Below are positions 6,488 through 13,456 of a stretch of DNA of 18,325 nt, piece by piece. This stretch comes from Candidatus Adlerbacteria bacterium (GTDB lineage Bacteria; Patescibacteriota; Minisyncoccia; Phycocordibacterales; SBAW01): the NCBI GenBank assembly GCA_903840375.1, contig CAIMFR010000003.1, positions 1-18,325 on the forward strand, written 5' to 3'. The stretch's first letter is position 1, and every line of letters begins with the position of its first letter. Below the pieces are notes generated by a model. That model was not told the DNA's origin, did not search any database, and saw nothing but the letters and a program-made list of their open reading frames with translations. The position numbers and the translations under genes are program-made.

Positions 6488-8794
6488 ATGACAAATACTG
6501 AAACATCACCCAACATGCTCAACGAGGCGCTCGCGTATCTGCAACGCGGTTGGCCCGTTATTCCGATCCGATTATGGCAAAAGGACGGCAAATGCCAGAA
6601 GCAGCCCCTTATCAAATGGGAGGCATACCAAGACCGCTTACCCACCGAAGACGAGGTGCGCGGCTGGTGGAAAAAACGGCCAAATGCCGGCATCGCGCTT
6701 GTTACCGGCAAGATTTCCGGCGTCGTGGTGATAGATGTAGAAAAAGACGGGCCGACAGCCGGACTTACGCCGACAGTCCTCTCAAAGACCGGCGGAGGCG
6801 GTTTTCATTACTTTTACAAACGCCCGGCGGTCCCCGTAAAGAATAGCGTCAAAGAAATCGCACCGCTGACAGATGTGCGCAGTGACGGTGGCTTGATTGT
6901 GTTGGCACCGAGCCTGCATGGATCCGGGAAGCGCTATGAGTGGGTCATGCCGCCTGATATGGCGGAATTTGAGGAGTTACCGAAATGGATCCTCGAAAAG
7001 AGCCGGGTCGCGCCGGAACAAAAGCAGCAGGTGAACTGGGGAGAGTTTTCTTCATCAACAGTCCCCGAGGGCGGGCGCAATGCTTCGGCGGCAAAATACA
7101 TCGGAAAGATACTGCGCGACCTTTCGTCCGATCTGTGGCCAACCGCCGGCTGGACAGCAGTAAAGGAGTGGAACGCGCAGTGCTGCAAACCACCCCTTAA
7201 TGAAAAAGAGTTACGCGCAACGTTTAAAAGCATTGCGGATCGGGAAACACGCCGCCGTGAAAAAAATGATGAAAAATCGGACACCGTAGCCGCGCAGTTG
7301 GTGAAGTATATTACCGACGACCCAACATCTCTGCTTTTCCACGACGAAATCGGCACTCCTTATGTCCGTTTGTCCGTTGAGAACCGGAGAGAAACTTGGT
7401 CGTGCACAAGTACGCAATGCAAGCGCTGGCTTACTAAAAAATACTACGACACCACCGAAAGACCGGTCTCCGGCGGCCCGGTAGATACTGCGATCGAAGT
7501 CATTAGCGGTAAGGCGTTTTATGACGGGCCGGAACATCCCCTGCGCGCCCGCATAGCACGCGCAGGGGATGCAATATGGTACGACCTATGCGATAAGGAC
7601 TGGCGGGCTGTACGCATAACCGCCAATGGCTGGAGCGTAGAAAACAACCCTCCCACAGTATTCCGCCGATATTCGCACCAGGCGGCGCAAGTGGAACCGG
7701 TGGAAGGAGGCAATGTCGTTGACTTGTTGCGCTTCGTGAACGTACGAGACCCTGAGCAGCAAATACTGTTCTTGGTATGCGTTGTGGCGTTCTTTATACC
7801 CAACTTCCCTCATCCGATACCGTACATCTACGGGCCACAGGGATCGGCAAAATCTACGTTCTCAAAAATCGTACGAAAAATGGCTGATCCGTCTCGCATA
7901 GAGGTGGTGAGTATGCCAAAAAACGAGGAACAGCTGACGCAGATGCTCGCGCACCATTACCTGCTCTTTTTCGACAACGTATCGGGGATACCAAACGCCA
8001 GCTCAGACCTGCTATGCCGGGCCGTTACCGGTAGCGGGTTCTCAAAACGGCAACTCTATACGGACGACGAGGATGTGATTTACACCCTGCTCGCGAACGT
8101 GGGCATCAACGGTATTGAGTTGGCACCGAGCCAACCGGATCTGTTGGAGCGCAGCGTTTTGTTCGAGCTTGAACGCATTGCAAAGAAAGACCGCCGGCAG
8201 GTGCGCGAGATAGAAATAGAGTTTGAGAAGGAACTTCCACGGCTGTTGGGTGCGGTGTTTACTGCCGTATCGCGAGCACTCGTGCTACACCCAACCGTGC
8301 AAGTAGAGGAACTCCCCCGCATGGCAGACTTCACGCAATGGGGCTGCGCTATAGCGGAATCGATAGGGTACACGCAAAAAGAATTCCTTGATGCGTACCT
8401 CCGCAACATCGGCCAGCAAAACGATGCGGTGATCGGGGAACATATCGAGGCGTCGATCATCATAGACTTTATGGCGGATAAAGACGAGTGGACCGGCTCA
8501 TCTTCGGAACTGCTTGGGATCCTCAAAGAGACAGACCCTGCCAATGCCATCGAACTCCCCAAGCAGGCCAATGTATTCAGCCGGAAACTCTTTGCGCTCA
8601 AGACCAACTTCGAGGAGGCGGGGCTACAGCTGAACCGATCCAAGGGATCCAAACGCATCATCACCATCCGCAAACGCGGCGCGGCGCCGAAAGACGCGGA
8701 GGGTCTGTTCAACAGCACAGAGAGTGCTATGGGGGCGACAGAATTACCAGAAATGCCACCGACGCAAGACGATACCGACGATATTTCCTTTTAA
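6488..8794 (+). CDS. Primase-polymerase / helicase fusion (replication protein)
   Basis: Bifunctional replication protein of the element (768 aa). The N-terminal ~165 residues are an archaeo-eukaryotic-type Prim-Pol domain: VVVIDVEKDG at 79-88 (metal-binding acidic pair), TGGGGFHYFYK at 101-111 (histidine motif), and RSDGG at 131-135. A PriCT-like helical segment follows (VPEGGRNASAAKYIGKILRD at 192-211, ending near 252). The C-terminal half holds an ATPase with Walker A GPQGSAKST at 449-457 and Walker B LLFFDNV at 492-498, as in D5/SF3-like helicases. Such fusions prime and unwind at plasmid, phage and satellite origins. The gene follows the small 74-aa gene by 21 bases and has no strong Shine-Dalgarno. 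It indicates that the element can replicate as a circle, which is inferred. Confidence 0.88.
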   Translation: MTNTETSPNMLNEALAYLQRGWPVIPIRLWQKDGKCQKQPLIKWEAYQDRLPTEDEVRGWWKKRPNAGIALVTGKISGVVVIDVEKDGPTAGLTPTVLSKTGGGGFHYFYKRPAVPVKNSVKEIAPLTDVRSDGGLIVLAPSLHGSGKRYEWVMPPDMAEFEELPKWILEKSRVAPEQKQQVNWGEFSSSTVPEGGRNASAAKYIGKILRDLSSDLWPTAGWTAVKEWNAQCCKPPLNEKELRATFKSIADRETRRREKNDEKSDTVAAQLVKYITDDPTSLLFHDEIGTPYVRLSVENRRETWSCTSTQCKRWLTKKYYDTTERPVSGGPVDTAIEVISGKAFYDGPEHPLRARIARAGDAIWYDLCDKDWRAVRITANGWSVENNPPTVFRRYSHQAAQVEPVEGGNVVDLLRFVNVRDPEQQILFLVCVVAFFIPNFPHPIPYIYGPQGSAKSTFSKIVRKMADPSRIEVVSMPKNEEQLTQMLAHHYLLFFDNVSGIPNASSDLLCRAVTGSGFSKRQLYTDDEDVIYTLLANVGINGIELAPSQPDLLERSVLFELERIAKKDRRQVREIEIEFEKELPRLLGAVFTAVSRALVLHPTVQVEELPRMADFTQWGCAIAESIGYTQKEFLDAYLRNIGQQNDAVIGEHIEASIIIDFMADKDEWTGSSSELLGILKETDPANAIELPKQANVFSRKLFALKTNFEEAGLQLNRSKGSKRIITIRKRGAAPKDAEGLFNSTESAMGATELPEMPPTQDDTDDISF

Positions 8795-8804
8795 TTCAAA
8801 AAAC

Positions 8805-9329
8805 ATGACCGACACATCACAAAAACAAATAGCCGCGAACCGCGAGAATAGCAAAAGAGGCGGTGTAAAAACGGTTAAAGGCAAGGCGATTACCCGCTAC
8901 AACGCGGTCAAACACGGACTCTTGAGTCAAGAAGTCTTGCTTGAGGATGAAAACGCCGCAGAGCTTGATACGCTTGGTAAAAAGTTACGGGCCGAAATGT
9001 CCCCCACCTCAGCGCTTGAGCTAATGCTTGTGGATCGCATTACCGCTAACACATGGCGATTGCGTCGTGTTATGCAGATTGAACGTGAGATGATGGACAA
9101 TAAAAGAGAGGCAGCAGAAAATCTTGGGAAGGTCATGCGTTATGACTTCATAAATTACGACACCTACGGCAAACTCATTCGCTATGAGACGAGCATTGAA
9201 CGCGGTATATATAAAGCGCTGCACGAATTACAACGGCTACAGGCGGCACGGAATGGAGAAAAGGTGCCTTTACCGATTGCTTTGGATATAGACGTTTCCG
9301 GAGAAAAATCGGATGGGTTCGTTTCGTAA
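8805..9329 (+). CDS. NA-KHGL-motif DNA-associated hypothetical protein
   Basis: The start is placed at the ATG at 8805, ten bases after the primase stop; a longer frame would overlap the primase. The 174-residue product begins with KQIAANRENSKRGGVKTVKG and continues KAITRYNAVKHGLLS. This 'NR-NS--GG-KT--GK---R-NA-KHGL' signature is common in proteins of phages and transposon-rich regions. Its function is not established, though the conserved basic segment suggests nucleic-acid binding. The rest is helical (residues 55-155, many R, E and L) with no catalytic motif visible. It is likely co-transcribed with the primase. Confidence 0.65.
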   Translation: MTDTSQKQIAANRENSKRGGVKTVKGKAITRYNAVKHGLLSQEVLLEDENAAELDTLGKKLRAEMSPTSALELMLVDRITANTWRLRRVMQIEREMMDNKREAAENLGKVMRYDFINYDTYGKLIRYETSIERGIYKALHELQRLQAARNGEKVPLPIALDIDVSGEKSDGFVS

Positions 9330-9469
9330 AAAACCTAAGAAAACCTAAGTTTTTACAGGTATATTCAAAAACAAGAAAATACTAGGCAATATAAGGCAAA
9401 AGATTGATATTACCAACGAAATACAGTAGCAATCCTTAATGATTTCGGCAAAGATAAACACAAAAATAT
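9330..9469 (+). repeat. AT-rich spacer with tandem AAAACCTAAG
   Basis: Starting right at the preceding stop codon, the 10-mer AAAACCTAAG occurs twice in tandem (9330-9339, 9340-9349) followed by TTTTT. AGGCAATATAAGGCAA contains a shorter repeated AGGCA. The segment is strongly AT-rich, unlike the flanking genes. It could be an origin with short iterons or a promoter region for the 9470 gene; neither is shown. Confidence 0.35.
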
Positions 9470-10084
9470 ATGCGCGGCGGACATAATTCAACGGGTAAAC
9501 CGGAGGCAGGGGGTGTAAAGAAAATATCCATACCTATTCTCAAAAAATACGGATTTTCTGCGGGCTGGTGTAGTGGCACAATGACGTGGACGAGCGGGTG
9601 GTCGGAAACGAAAAGTAGTATCGGATTTCAAACTTCCATAACGAACGAAGAAAAGTATCTCCGCGTTTATTACACACAGACAGATAATCATACCGGCGAG
9701 AAAAAAGACTTTGACTACAGAATACCTATCACTACCACGCCCTGTCGTTATGGCGGCGAGCGCTACTGGTTTATTTGTCCGCTGTCTACAAACGGGCGTT
9801 ATTGCGGGCGCAGAGTTGGTACTTTATACAAAGCCGGTAATTATTTCGGATGCCGCCATTGCCACCGGATCACGTATGCCAGCCGCAACGCGAGTGATCG
9901 GTATAAAGGGTTTGTGAGCTGTCCAGACATCGAAAAACAAGAAGAAAAGGTGAAGCGCACGCATTATGCAGGAAAGCCGACCAAACAGTATAGAAAATTA
10001 CTGAAAATGGAAGAAAGGTTTAATTGGGGCATCATCCGAGCGACGGGAAATTTAGAAGCACTCAAAAAGAAATATGGTGTATAG
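9470..10084 (+). CDS. Zn-ribbon-like hypothetical protein (204 aa)
   Basis: No characterised family is recognised. The central part carries cysteines spaced as in a degenerate zinc ribbon: C92 (TPCRYGGERYWFIC), C103, C112 (GRYCGRRVG), C128 and C131 (FGCRHC), within a sequence rich in Y, G and R. I recall similar 'PC-YGG-RYWF-CP-----G-YCGRRVG-LY----YFGCRHC--LTY' proteins beside recombinases in mobile elements, so a role in DNA binding is plausible. The N-terminus (RGGHNSTGKPE) is basic and the C-terminus helical. The start at 9470 has no clear Shine-Dalgarno. The gene ends seven bases before the structured segment that leads into the integrase. Confidence 0.7.
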   Translation: MRGGHNSTGKPEAGGVKKISIPILKKYGFSAGWCSGTMTWTSGWSETKSSIGFQTSITNEEKYLRVYYTQTDNHTGEKKDFDYRIPITTTPCRYGGERYWFICPLSTNGRYCGRRVGTLYKAGNYFGCRHCHRITYASRNASDRYKGFVSCPDIEKQEEKVKRTHYAGKPTKQYRKLLKMEERFNWGIIRATGNLEALKKKYGV

Positions 10085-10091
10085 TATATTT

Positions 10092-10234
10092 GTTGACCCG
10101 GTTAGTGTTTGCAGCGTGCCAAGGGTTTTTTATTGCCAGATGGGGCCCGAAAGGGGCGTTCTGCCAACTATCTTGCAATCCTTTGGATTACGCCGCATAG
10201 CTGGGTCAACCAGAACGTCCCTTTCGGGTTTTTT
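10092..10234 (+). ncRNA. Candidate pseudoknotted RNA / integrase leader
   Basis: Long-range complementarity is seen: GTTGACCC (10092-10099) with GGGTCAAC (10203-10210), TGCAGCGT (10110-10117) with ACGCCGCA (10190-10197, one mismatch), and CCAAGGG (10119-10125) with CCTTTGG (10180-10186, one G-U). They nest in the same order. A separate 18-bp stem pairs 10146-10163 (CCCGAAAGGGGCGTTCTG) with 10211-10228 (17 Watson-Crick pairs plus one G-U) and is followed by T6. Its loop holds the 3' strands of the other three helices, so the two sets make an H-type pseudoknot or are alternatives. CCC-GAAA-GGG inside can also form a GNRA hairpin. The integrase ATG lies eight bases after the stem. It could be an attenuator for the integrase or a separate small RNA. 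I match it to no known RNA family. Confidence 0.55.
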
Positions 10235-10236
10235 AT

Positions 10237-11877
10237 ATGAAAAATAACGACAATATCACCTATTTTCTCTACGCCCGCAAATCGTCGGAGAGCGAGGATC
10301 GGCAGGTGCAGTCTATTGAGGATCAGATAAACCGATTGAAAGATCTGGCAAAGACTCTCGGTATTTCAATCAAAGAGGTGCTCACCGAGGCAAAGTCCGC
10401 AAAGAAGCCGGGGTGTCGGCCTGTGTTTACGGATATGCTTGAGCGAATTGATAACGGAGAGGCACAAGGTATTCTTTGTTGGCAGATAAACCGCCTATCT
10501 CGAAACCCGATCGACAGCGGCACGCTCAGCTGGATGCTCCAACAAGGCGCTCTCAAGTGCATACAAACGCCGGAGCGTCAGTATTTGCCGGATGATAACG
10601 TGCTGCTTTTCAACGTTGAGAGCGGAATGGCAAACCAGTTCATCATAGACTTGCGCAAAAACAGCCGGCGCGGAATGGAGGGCAAGGCAGGCCGTGGCTG
10701 GCTCCCCTCTCGGGCTCCGCTGGGATATTTGAACGACAAGCTCGAACATACCATCATTGAGGACCCGGAACGGTTCCAACTTGTGCGCAAAATGTGGGAT
10801 CTGATGCTTACCGGCAACTATACGCCCTCAAAGATACGCGAGGCAGCCACCAATGAGTGGGGCTTCCGTACACCAAAGACCAGACGCGGTGGCGGCGGAG
10901 AGCTGGCGTTGGGAATGCTGTATAAAATGTTCTCCAACATCTTCTATACGGGGATGTTTGAATGGGACGGCCAGACATACAACGGCAACCACAAGCCGAT
11001 GATTACGCTTGAGGAGTTTGACCGCGTACAAGTGATTCTCGGGCGCAAAGGGAAACCCCGCTCCAAGACCCACGATTTTGCCTATACGGGCCTTATTGTG
11101 TGCGAAGTGTGCGGATCTATGTACACCGCCACCGAAAAGCAGAAGCTGGTAAAAAAGACCGGGGAGATCAAGACCTATGTGTACTATCACTGCACCAAAA
11201 AGAAAAAGGGTGTTGTGTGTAACCAAAACGAGCCGATCACCCTCAAAAACCTTGAGGAACAGATAGACATCAAGCTTGAGCGGTTCACCATCCTGCCGAA
11301 GTTTCGCGAGTGGGCTCTTGAAATTCTAAATCGCGACAATGACAAGGAAATCGAAGATCGGACTAAGATCTACGAGACGCAGCATAAAACGCTCACGGAA
11401 ACGCAAAAGGAGCTTGATACGCTCACCCGCATGCGCTACCGCGATCTTATTGACGACGAGGAGTTCATCAAGAGCCGCGACGAGCTCAAGGCGAAGATCG
11501 CCAAACTCACAAGCAATTTGCGGGAAACCGAAAGCCGGGCCGAGAAGTGGCTTGAGCTTACGGAAAAGACGTTCAACTTCGCACACTACGCCCGCGAGAA
11601 GTTTATGAACGGCGGCATCGAGAAGAGGCGCGAGATCTTTTCAGCCCTCGGTCAGAACTTTTCGATCAAAGACCAAGAAGTCCATATAACGCCCAACGAA
11701 TGGCTTGTTCCCATTGAAAAAGCGTATCCGGCGCTGGAAGCCGAATTTAATCGGCTCGAACTGGACAAAACCCTTGATACAGCAACGCGAAACGAGCGTT
11801 TTGCGCAAATAATTCTCTCTTGGGGTGTCTACTGGGAATCGAACCCAGATTGCGAGTTCCACAAACTCGAGTGTTAA
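10237..11877 (+). CDS. Large serine recombinase (integrase)
   Basis: Site-specific integrase/excisionase of the element, 546 aa. The N-terminal resolvase domain has the catalytic serine in YARKSSESEDRQ (S16 best fits the Y-x-R-x-S motif), the DQ at 29-30 and the arginine motif NRLSRN at 85-90. A recombinase domain follows (GKAGRGWLPSRAPLGYL at 149-165 onward). A zinc ribbon has C289, C292, C319 and C328, and a long coiled coil spans roughly residues 365-445, as in large serine integrases. The last 18 codons and the stop (11821-11877) are antisense to tRNA-His, so the C-terminus WGVYWESNPDC... is written by the attachment site. The ATG follows the T6 of a structured leader and has no Shine-Dalgarno. 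Confidence 0.93.
   Translation: MKNNDNITYFLYARKSSESEDRQVQSIEDQINRLKDLAKTLGISIKEVLTEAKSAKKPGCRPVFTDMLERIDNGEAQGILCWQINRLSRNPIDSGTLSWMLQQGALKCIQTPERQYLPDDNVLLFNVESGMANQFIIDLRKNSRRGMEGKAGRGWLPSRAPLGYLNDKLEHTIIEDPERFQLVRKMWDLMLTGNYTPSKIREAATNEWGFRTPKTRRGGGGELALGMLYKMFSNIFYTGMFEWDGQTYNGNHKPMITLEEFDRVQVILGRKGKPRSKTHDFAYTGLIVCEVCGSMYTATEKQKLVKKTGEIKTYVYYHCTKKKKGVVCNQNEPITLKNLEEQIDIKLERFTILPKFREWALEILNRDNDKEIEDRTKIYETQHKTLTETQKELDTLTRMRYRDLIDDEEFIKSRDELKAKIAKLTSNLRETESRAEKWLELTEKTFNFAHYAREKFMNGGIEKRREIFSALGQNFSIKDQEVHITPNEWLVPIEKAYPALEAEFNRLELDKTLDTATRNERFAQIILSWGVYWESNPDCEFHKLEC
11821..11877. other. Attachment site region (attR/attL) in tRNA-His 3' part
   Basis: The overlap between the integrase tail and the tRNA-His 3' half (T arm, variable region and 3' anticodon arm) marks where the element joins the chromosome. 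The exact crossover cannot be set without the other att site. The tRNA is complete here, so the element supplies the bases that restore its 3' end. Confidence 0.55.
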
Positions 11878-11896
11878 CCTTTACACCATAGACACC
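11821..11896 (-). tRNA. tRNA-His: tRNA-His (GTG)
   Basis: Full cloverleaf on the minus strand: acceptor GTGTCTA/TAGACAC, anticodon stem CGAGT/ACTCG with loop TTGTGGA (anticodon GTG), and T stem CTGGG/CCCAG around TTCGATT. The hallmark extra G at -1 pairs with C73. CCA is encoded, unlike five of the six other tRNA genes here. The gene is the element's integration target and overlaps the integrase end. Confidence 0.95.
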
Positions 11897-12011
11897 ATTT
11901 GTTGCACCAAAGTTGTCGCACGTTTTAGTCAGAGGACTCGGTCACAGATAATTTCCTCGCCGTCGCTCGAAAATTTCCGCGACACAGCACCTTTGTTCTT
12001 TTCTTTATTTT

Positions 12012-12103
12012 GGTCACAAGTATTTTTCTGCTGAAAAATCTCGCGACCCCGCCTCGACGCCGACGCGTCTGCGGCTCACAAATCGTGCCCCGCACGATTT
12101 GTG
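12012..12103 (-). repeat. Hairpin cluster in the tRNA-Leu/tRNA-His spacer
   Basis: Downstream of tRNA-Leu on its strand come a 12-bp perfect hairpin (12077-12103, arms CACAAATCGTGC), a GC-rich dyad around GACGCGTC, the word CGAGGCGGGGTC (complement of 12045-12056), and a hairpin at 12012-12048. In that last hairpin GGTCACAAG..ATTTTTC pairs with GAAAAAT..CTCGCGACC with one bulge and two G-U pairs. The layout recurs at 17403-17524. It is probably a terminator, processing or REP-like structure; the role is unknown. Confidence 0.6.
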
Positions 12104-12185
12104 CCCAGGAGAGGACTCGAACCTCCAATCCCTTGCGGGAGCTACCACCTCAAGGTAGTGCGTCTACCAATTTCGCCACCTGGGC
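12102..12185 (-). tRNA. tRNA-Leu: tRNA-Leu (GAG)
   Basis: Cloverleaf on the minus strand with acceptor GCCCAGG/CCTGGGC (one G-U-type position allowed), anticodon stem CTACC/GGTAG with loop TTGAGGT (anticodon GAG), a long variable arm (CTCCCGCAAGGGA) and T loop TTCGAGT. No CCA is encoded. The 3' end touches the first hairpin of the spacer cluster. Confidence 0.95.
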
Positions 12186-12217
12186 ATTATTTAATTTTCA
12201 CACATGCGAACACACCA

Positions 12218-12246
12218 ACTATATGCAATGTTGGCACTATTTTCAA
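12218..12246 (-). promoter_or_regulatory. Promoter of tRNA-Leu
   Basis: Minus-strand TTGAAA (12241-12246) and TATAGT (12218-12223) are separated by 17 bases, a close sigma70-type match. The predicted start lies about 26 bases before the tRNA. A TATAGT is also found before tRNA-Val. Confidence 0.65.
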
Positions 12247-12264
12247 CCTAATTCCCTGCACTTA

Positions 12265-12699
12265 CTAGATCACCTCTGCAACGGAAGCTTCTTCTGCCGG
12301 AGCAGCGACTTCCTCGACTACCCTTTTCGAGGTTGTAACGACCTGCACAGACCTGCGCATTGCGCGCTTGACGTCGCGAGTTGCCTTCTCACGAATGAAA
12401 TAAAGTTTAGCACGGCGAGTGCGCGTGCGGCGTAATACTTCGATAATGTCGATAGTCGGCGAGTACAGCGGGAAGATCTTTTCAACGCCGACACCGCTTG
12501 CGACCTTACGTACGGTGAACATCGCACCCGGCTCTGTTCCGTGTTTAACAGCAAGGACAAGACCCTCGAACGCCTGGCGGCGAGTCTTCCCTTTCTCGAC
12601 GATCTTCTGCCAGACACGCACAGTATCGCCGGAGCGAATGCCTAGGGCTGCGCGCTCTTCTTTGTTGACCGGAGACGATGTTACCGCTGTTTTCTGCAT
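12265..12699 (-). CDS. rplS: Ribosomal protein L19
   Basis: Large-subunit ribosomal protein at the 30S-50S interface, 144 aa from the ATG at 12699 (a TTG six bases upstream is a less likely start). The L19 core is clear: GIRSGDTVRVWQKI, EKGKTRRQAFEGLVL, FTVRKVASGVGVEKIFPLYSP and the C-terminal RRTRTRRAKLYFIRE. A C-terminal tail of about 30 residues (VVTTSKRVVEEVAAPAEE...) goes beyond the usual core and is acidic and alanine-rich, a common extension type. It follows the pseudouridine synthase gene by about 20 bases on the same strand and has no strong Shine-Dalgarno. Confidence 0.95.
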   Translation of the reverse strand: MQKTAVTSSPVNKEERAALGIRSGDTVRVWQKIVEKGKTRRQAFEGLVLAVKHGTEPGAMFTVRKVASGVGVEKIFPLYSPTIDIIEVLRRTRTRRAKLYFIREKATRDVKRAMRRSVQVVTTSKRVVEEVAAPAEEASVAEVI

Positions 12700-12720
12700 G
12701 CTCAAGACATTACCACATTG

Positions 12721-13440
12721 CTATTCATTTCGCAATTCTTTTTCTGCAACAACGAAGTCCGGCGGCAAAGGAGCCATGAAAGTCACCCTCTTACCGGATG
12801 TCGGGTGCGTGAAGGTCAGCGAAAGCGCGTGGAGCGCCAGGCGGTCGAAACCGAGGATACTTGGACGTCTCGGTGCATAGAGTTTGTCGCAAACTATAGG
12901 GTGTTGGACGGCGGAGAAGTGCACTCGGATCTGGTGCGTGCGTCCGGTCTTTGGGAAGACTTCGACATACGAGCTGTCTTTGCCGCACACCATGACGCGA
13001 TAAGCCGTAATAGCCTCGCGCATCTCTCCGCGGCCATGCAGCGCAGACCTCGGGCCTGTGCCGCCATGAGAACTCCCTATGGGCTTGTCGATTATCCCGC
13101 GCTCGTCCTTGATAGGTCCATATACGAATGCGCGATACACCTTCAACACTTCCCTGTCGTGGAATTGTCGCTTGAGAAATTTGTATGTTTCAAGAGTGCG
13201 AGCAACCACCATCACTCCCGACGTCTCTCGGTCGATGCGATGCACGATTCCAGGACGATCTATCACTGTGCCATCGGCAAGTGTCTGCGGCTCGCCAACA
13301 CCCTGCAAATCCGGATATTTTTCCAGCAGCCAATCCACGAGCGTTGGGCGTTCGTGCCTGCCGTCCGCATGCACGGAAAGCCCCGACGGTTTGTCGATAA
13401 TGATGACTTGGTCGTCTTCGTGAATGATTTTTGGAGTCAT
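12721..13440 (-). CDS. RluA-family RNA pseudouridine synthase
   Basis: Converts uridine to pseudouridine in structured RNA, most likely rRNA. The 239-residue product is a catalytic domain only: EDDQVIIIDKPSGLSVH at 8-24 (motif I), the catalytic aspartate D70 in VHRIDRETSGVMV, and GRTHQIRVHF near residue 186. The N-terminal S4 RNA-binding domain of classical RluD/RluC is absent, as in several family members, so the exact target cannot be named. The start at 13440 lies 16 bases after the toxin stop, beside a TTTG repeat; a longer frame would overlap the toxin gene. Likely co-transcribed with mazEF upstream and rplS downstream. Confidence 0.9.
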   Translation of the reverse strand: MTPKIIHEDDQVIIIDKPSGLSVHADGRHERPTLVDWLLEKYPDLQGVGEPQTLADGTVIDRPGIVHRIDRETSGVMVVARTLETYKFLKRQFHDREVLKVYRAFVYGPIKDERGIIDKPIGSSHGGTGPRSALHGRGEMREAITAYRVMVCGKDSSYVEVFPKTGRTHQIRVHFSAVQHPIVCDKLYAPRRPSILGFDRLALHALSLTFTHPTSGKRVTFMAPLPPDFVVAEKELRNE

Positions 13441-13456
13441 GGTTTGTTTGTTTGTT

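Larger units (their letters stand above)
1..11877. mobile_element. Integrative element in tRNA-His, right end in window
   Basis: The right boundary is seen directly: a large serine recombinase reads into the 3' half of an antisense tRNA-His gene at 11821-11877. Going left are a primase-polymerase/helicase, accessory DNA-binding-type proteins and a type III restriction-modification operon, a set typical of integrative or plasmid-like elements. Past tRNA-His the content switches to housekeeping genes. No second copy of a tRNA-His fragment is visible further left, so the left att site probably lies outside the window and the left limit given is only the window edge. No relaxase, T4SS, terminase or capsid gene is visible, so an integrative mobilizable element or satellite fits better than a full ICE or prophage. 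Whether the small genes at 10-819 belong to the element is inferred from their position. Confidence 0.65.

Noticed and set aside
8080..8718. 212-codon minus-strand frame in the primase gene
   Set aside because: Shadow of the primase-helicase; Ser/Arg-rich composition typical of antisense reading.
1..11820. Search for the left att copy of the tRNA-His fragment
   Set aside because: No second match to the T-arm or anticodon-arm segments was seen by eye left of 11821, so no left boundary is claimed.
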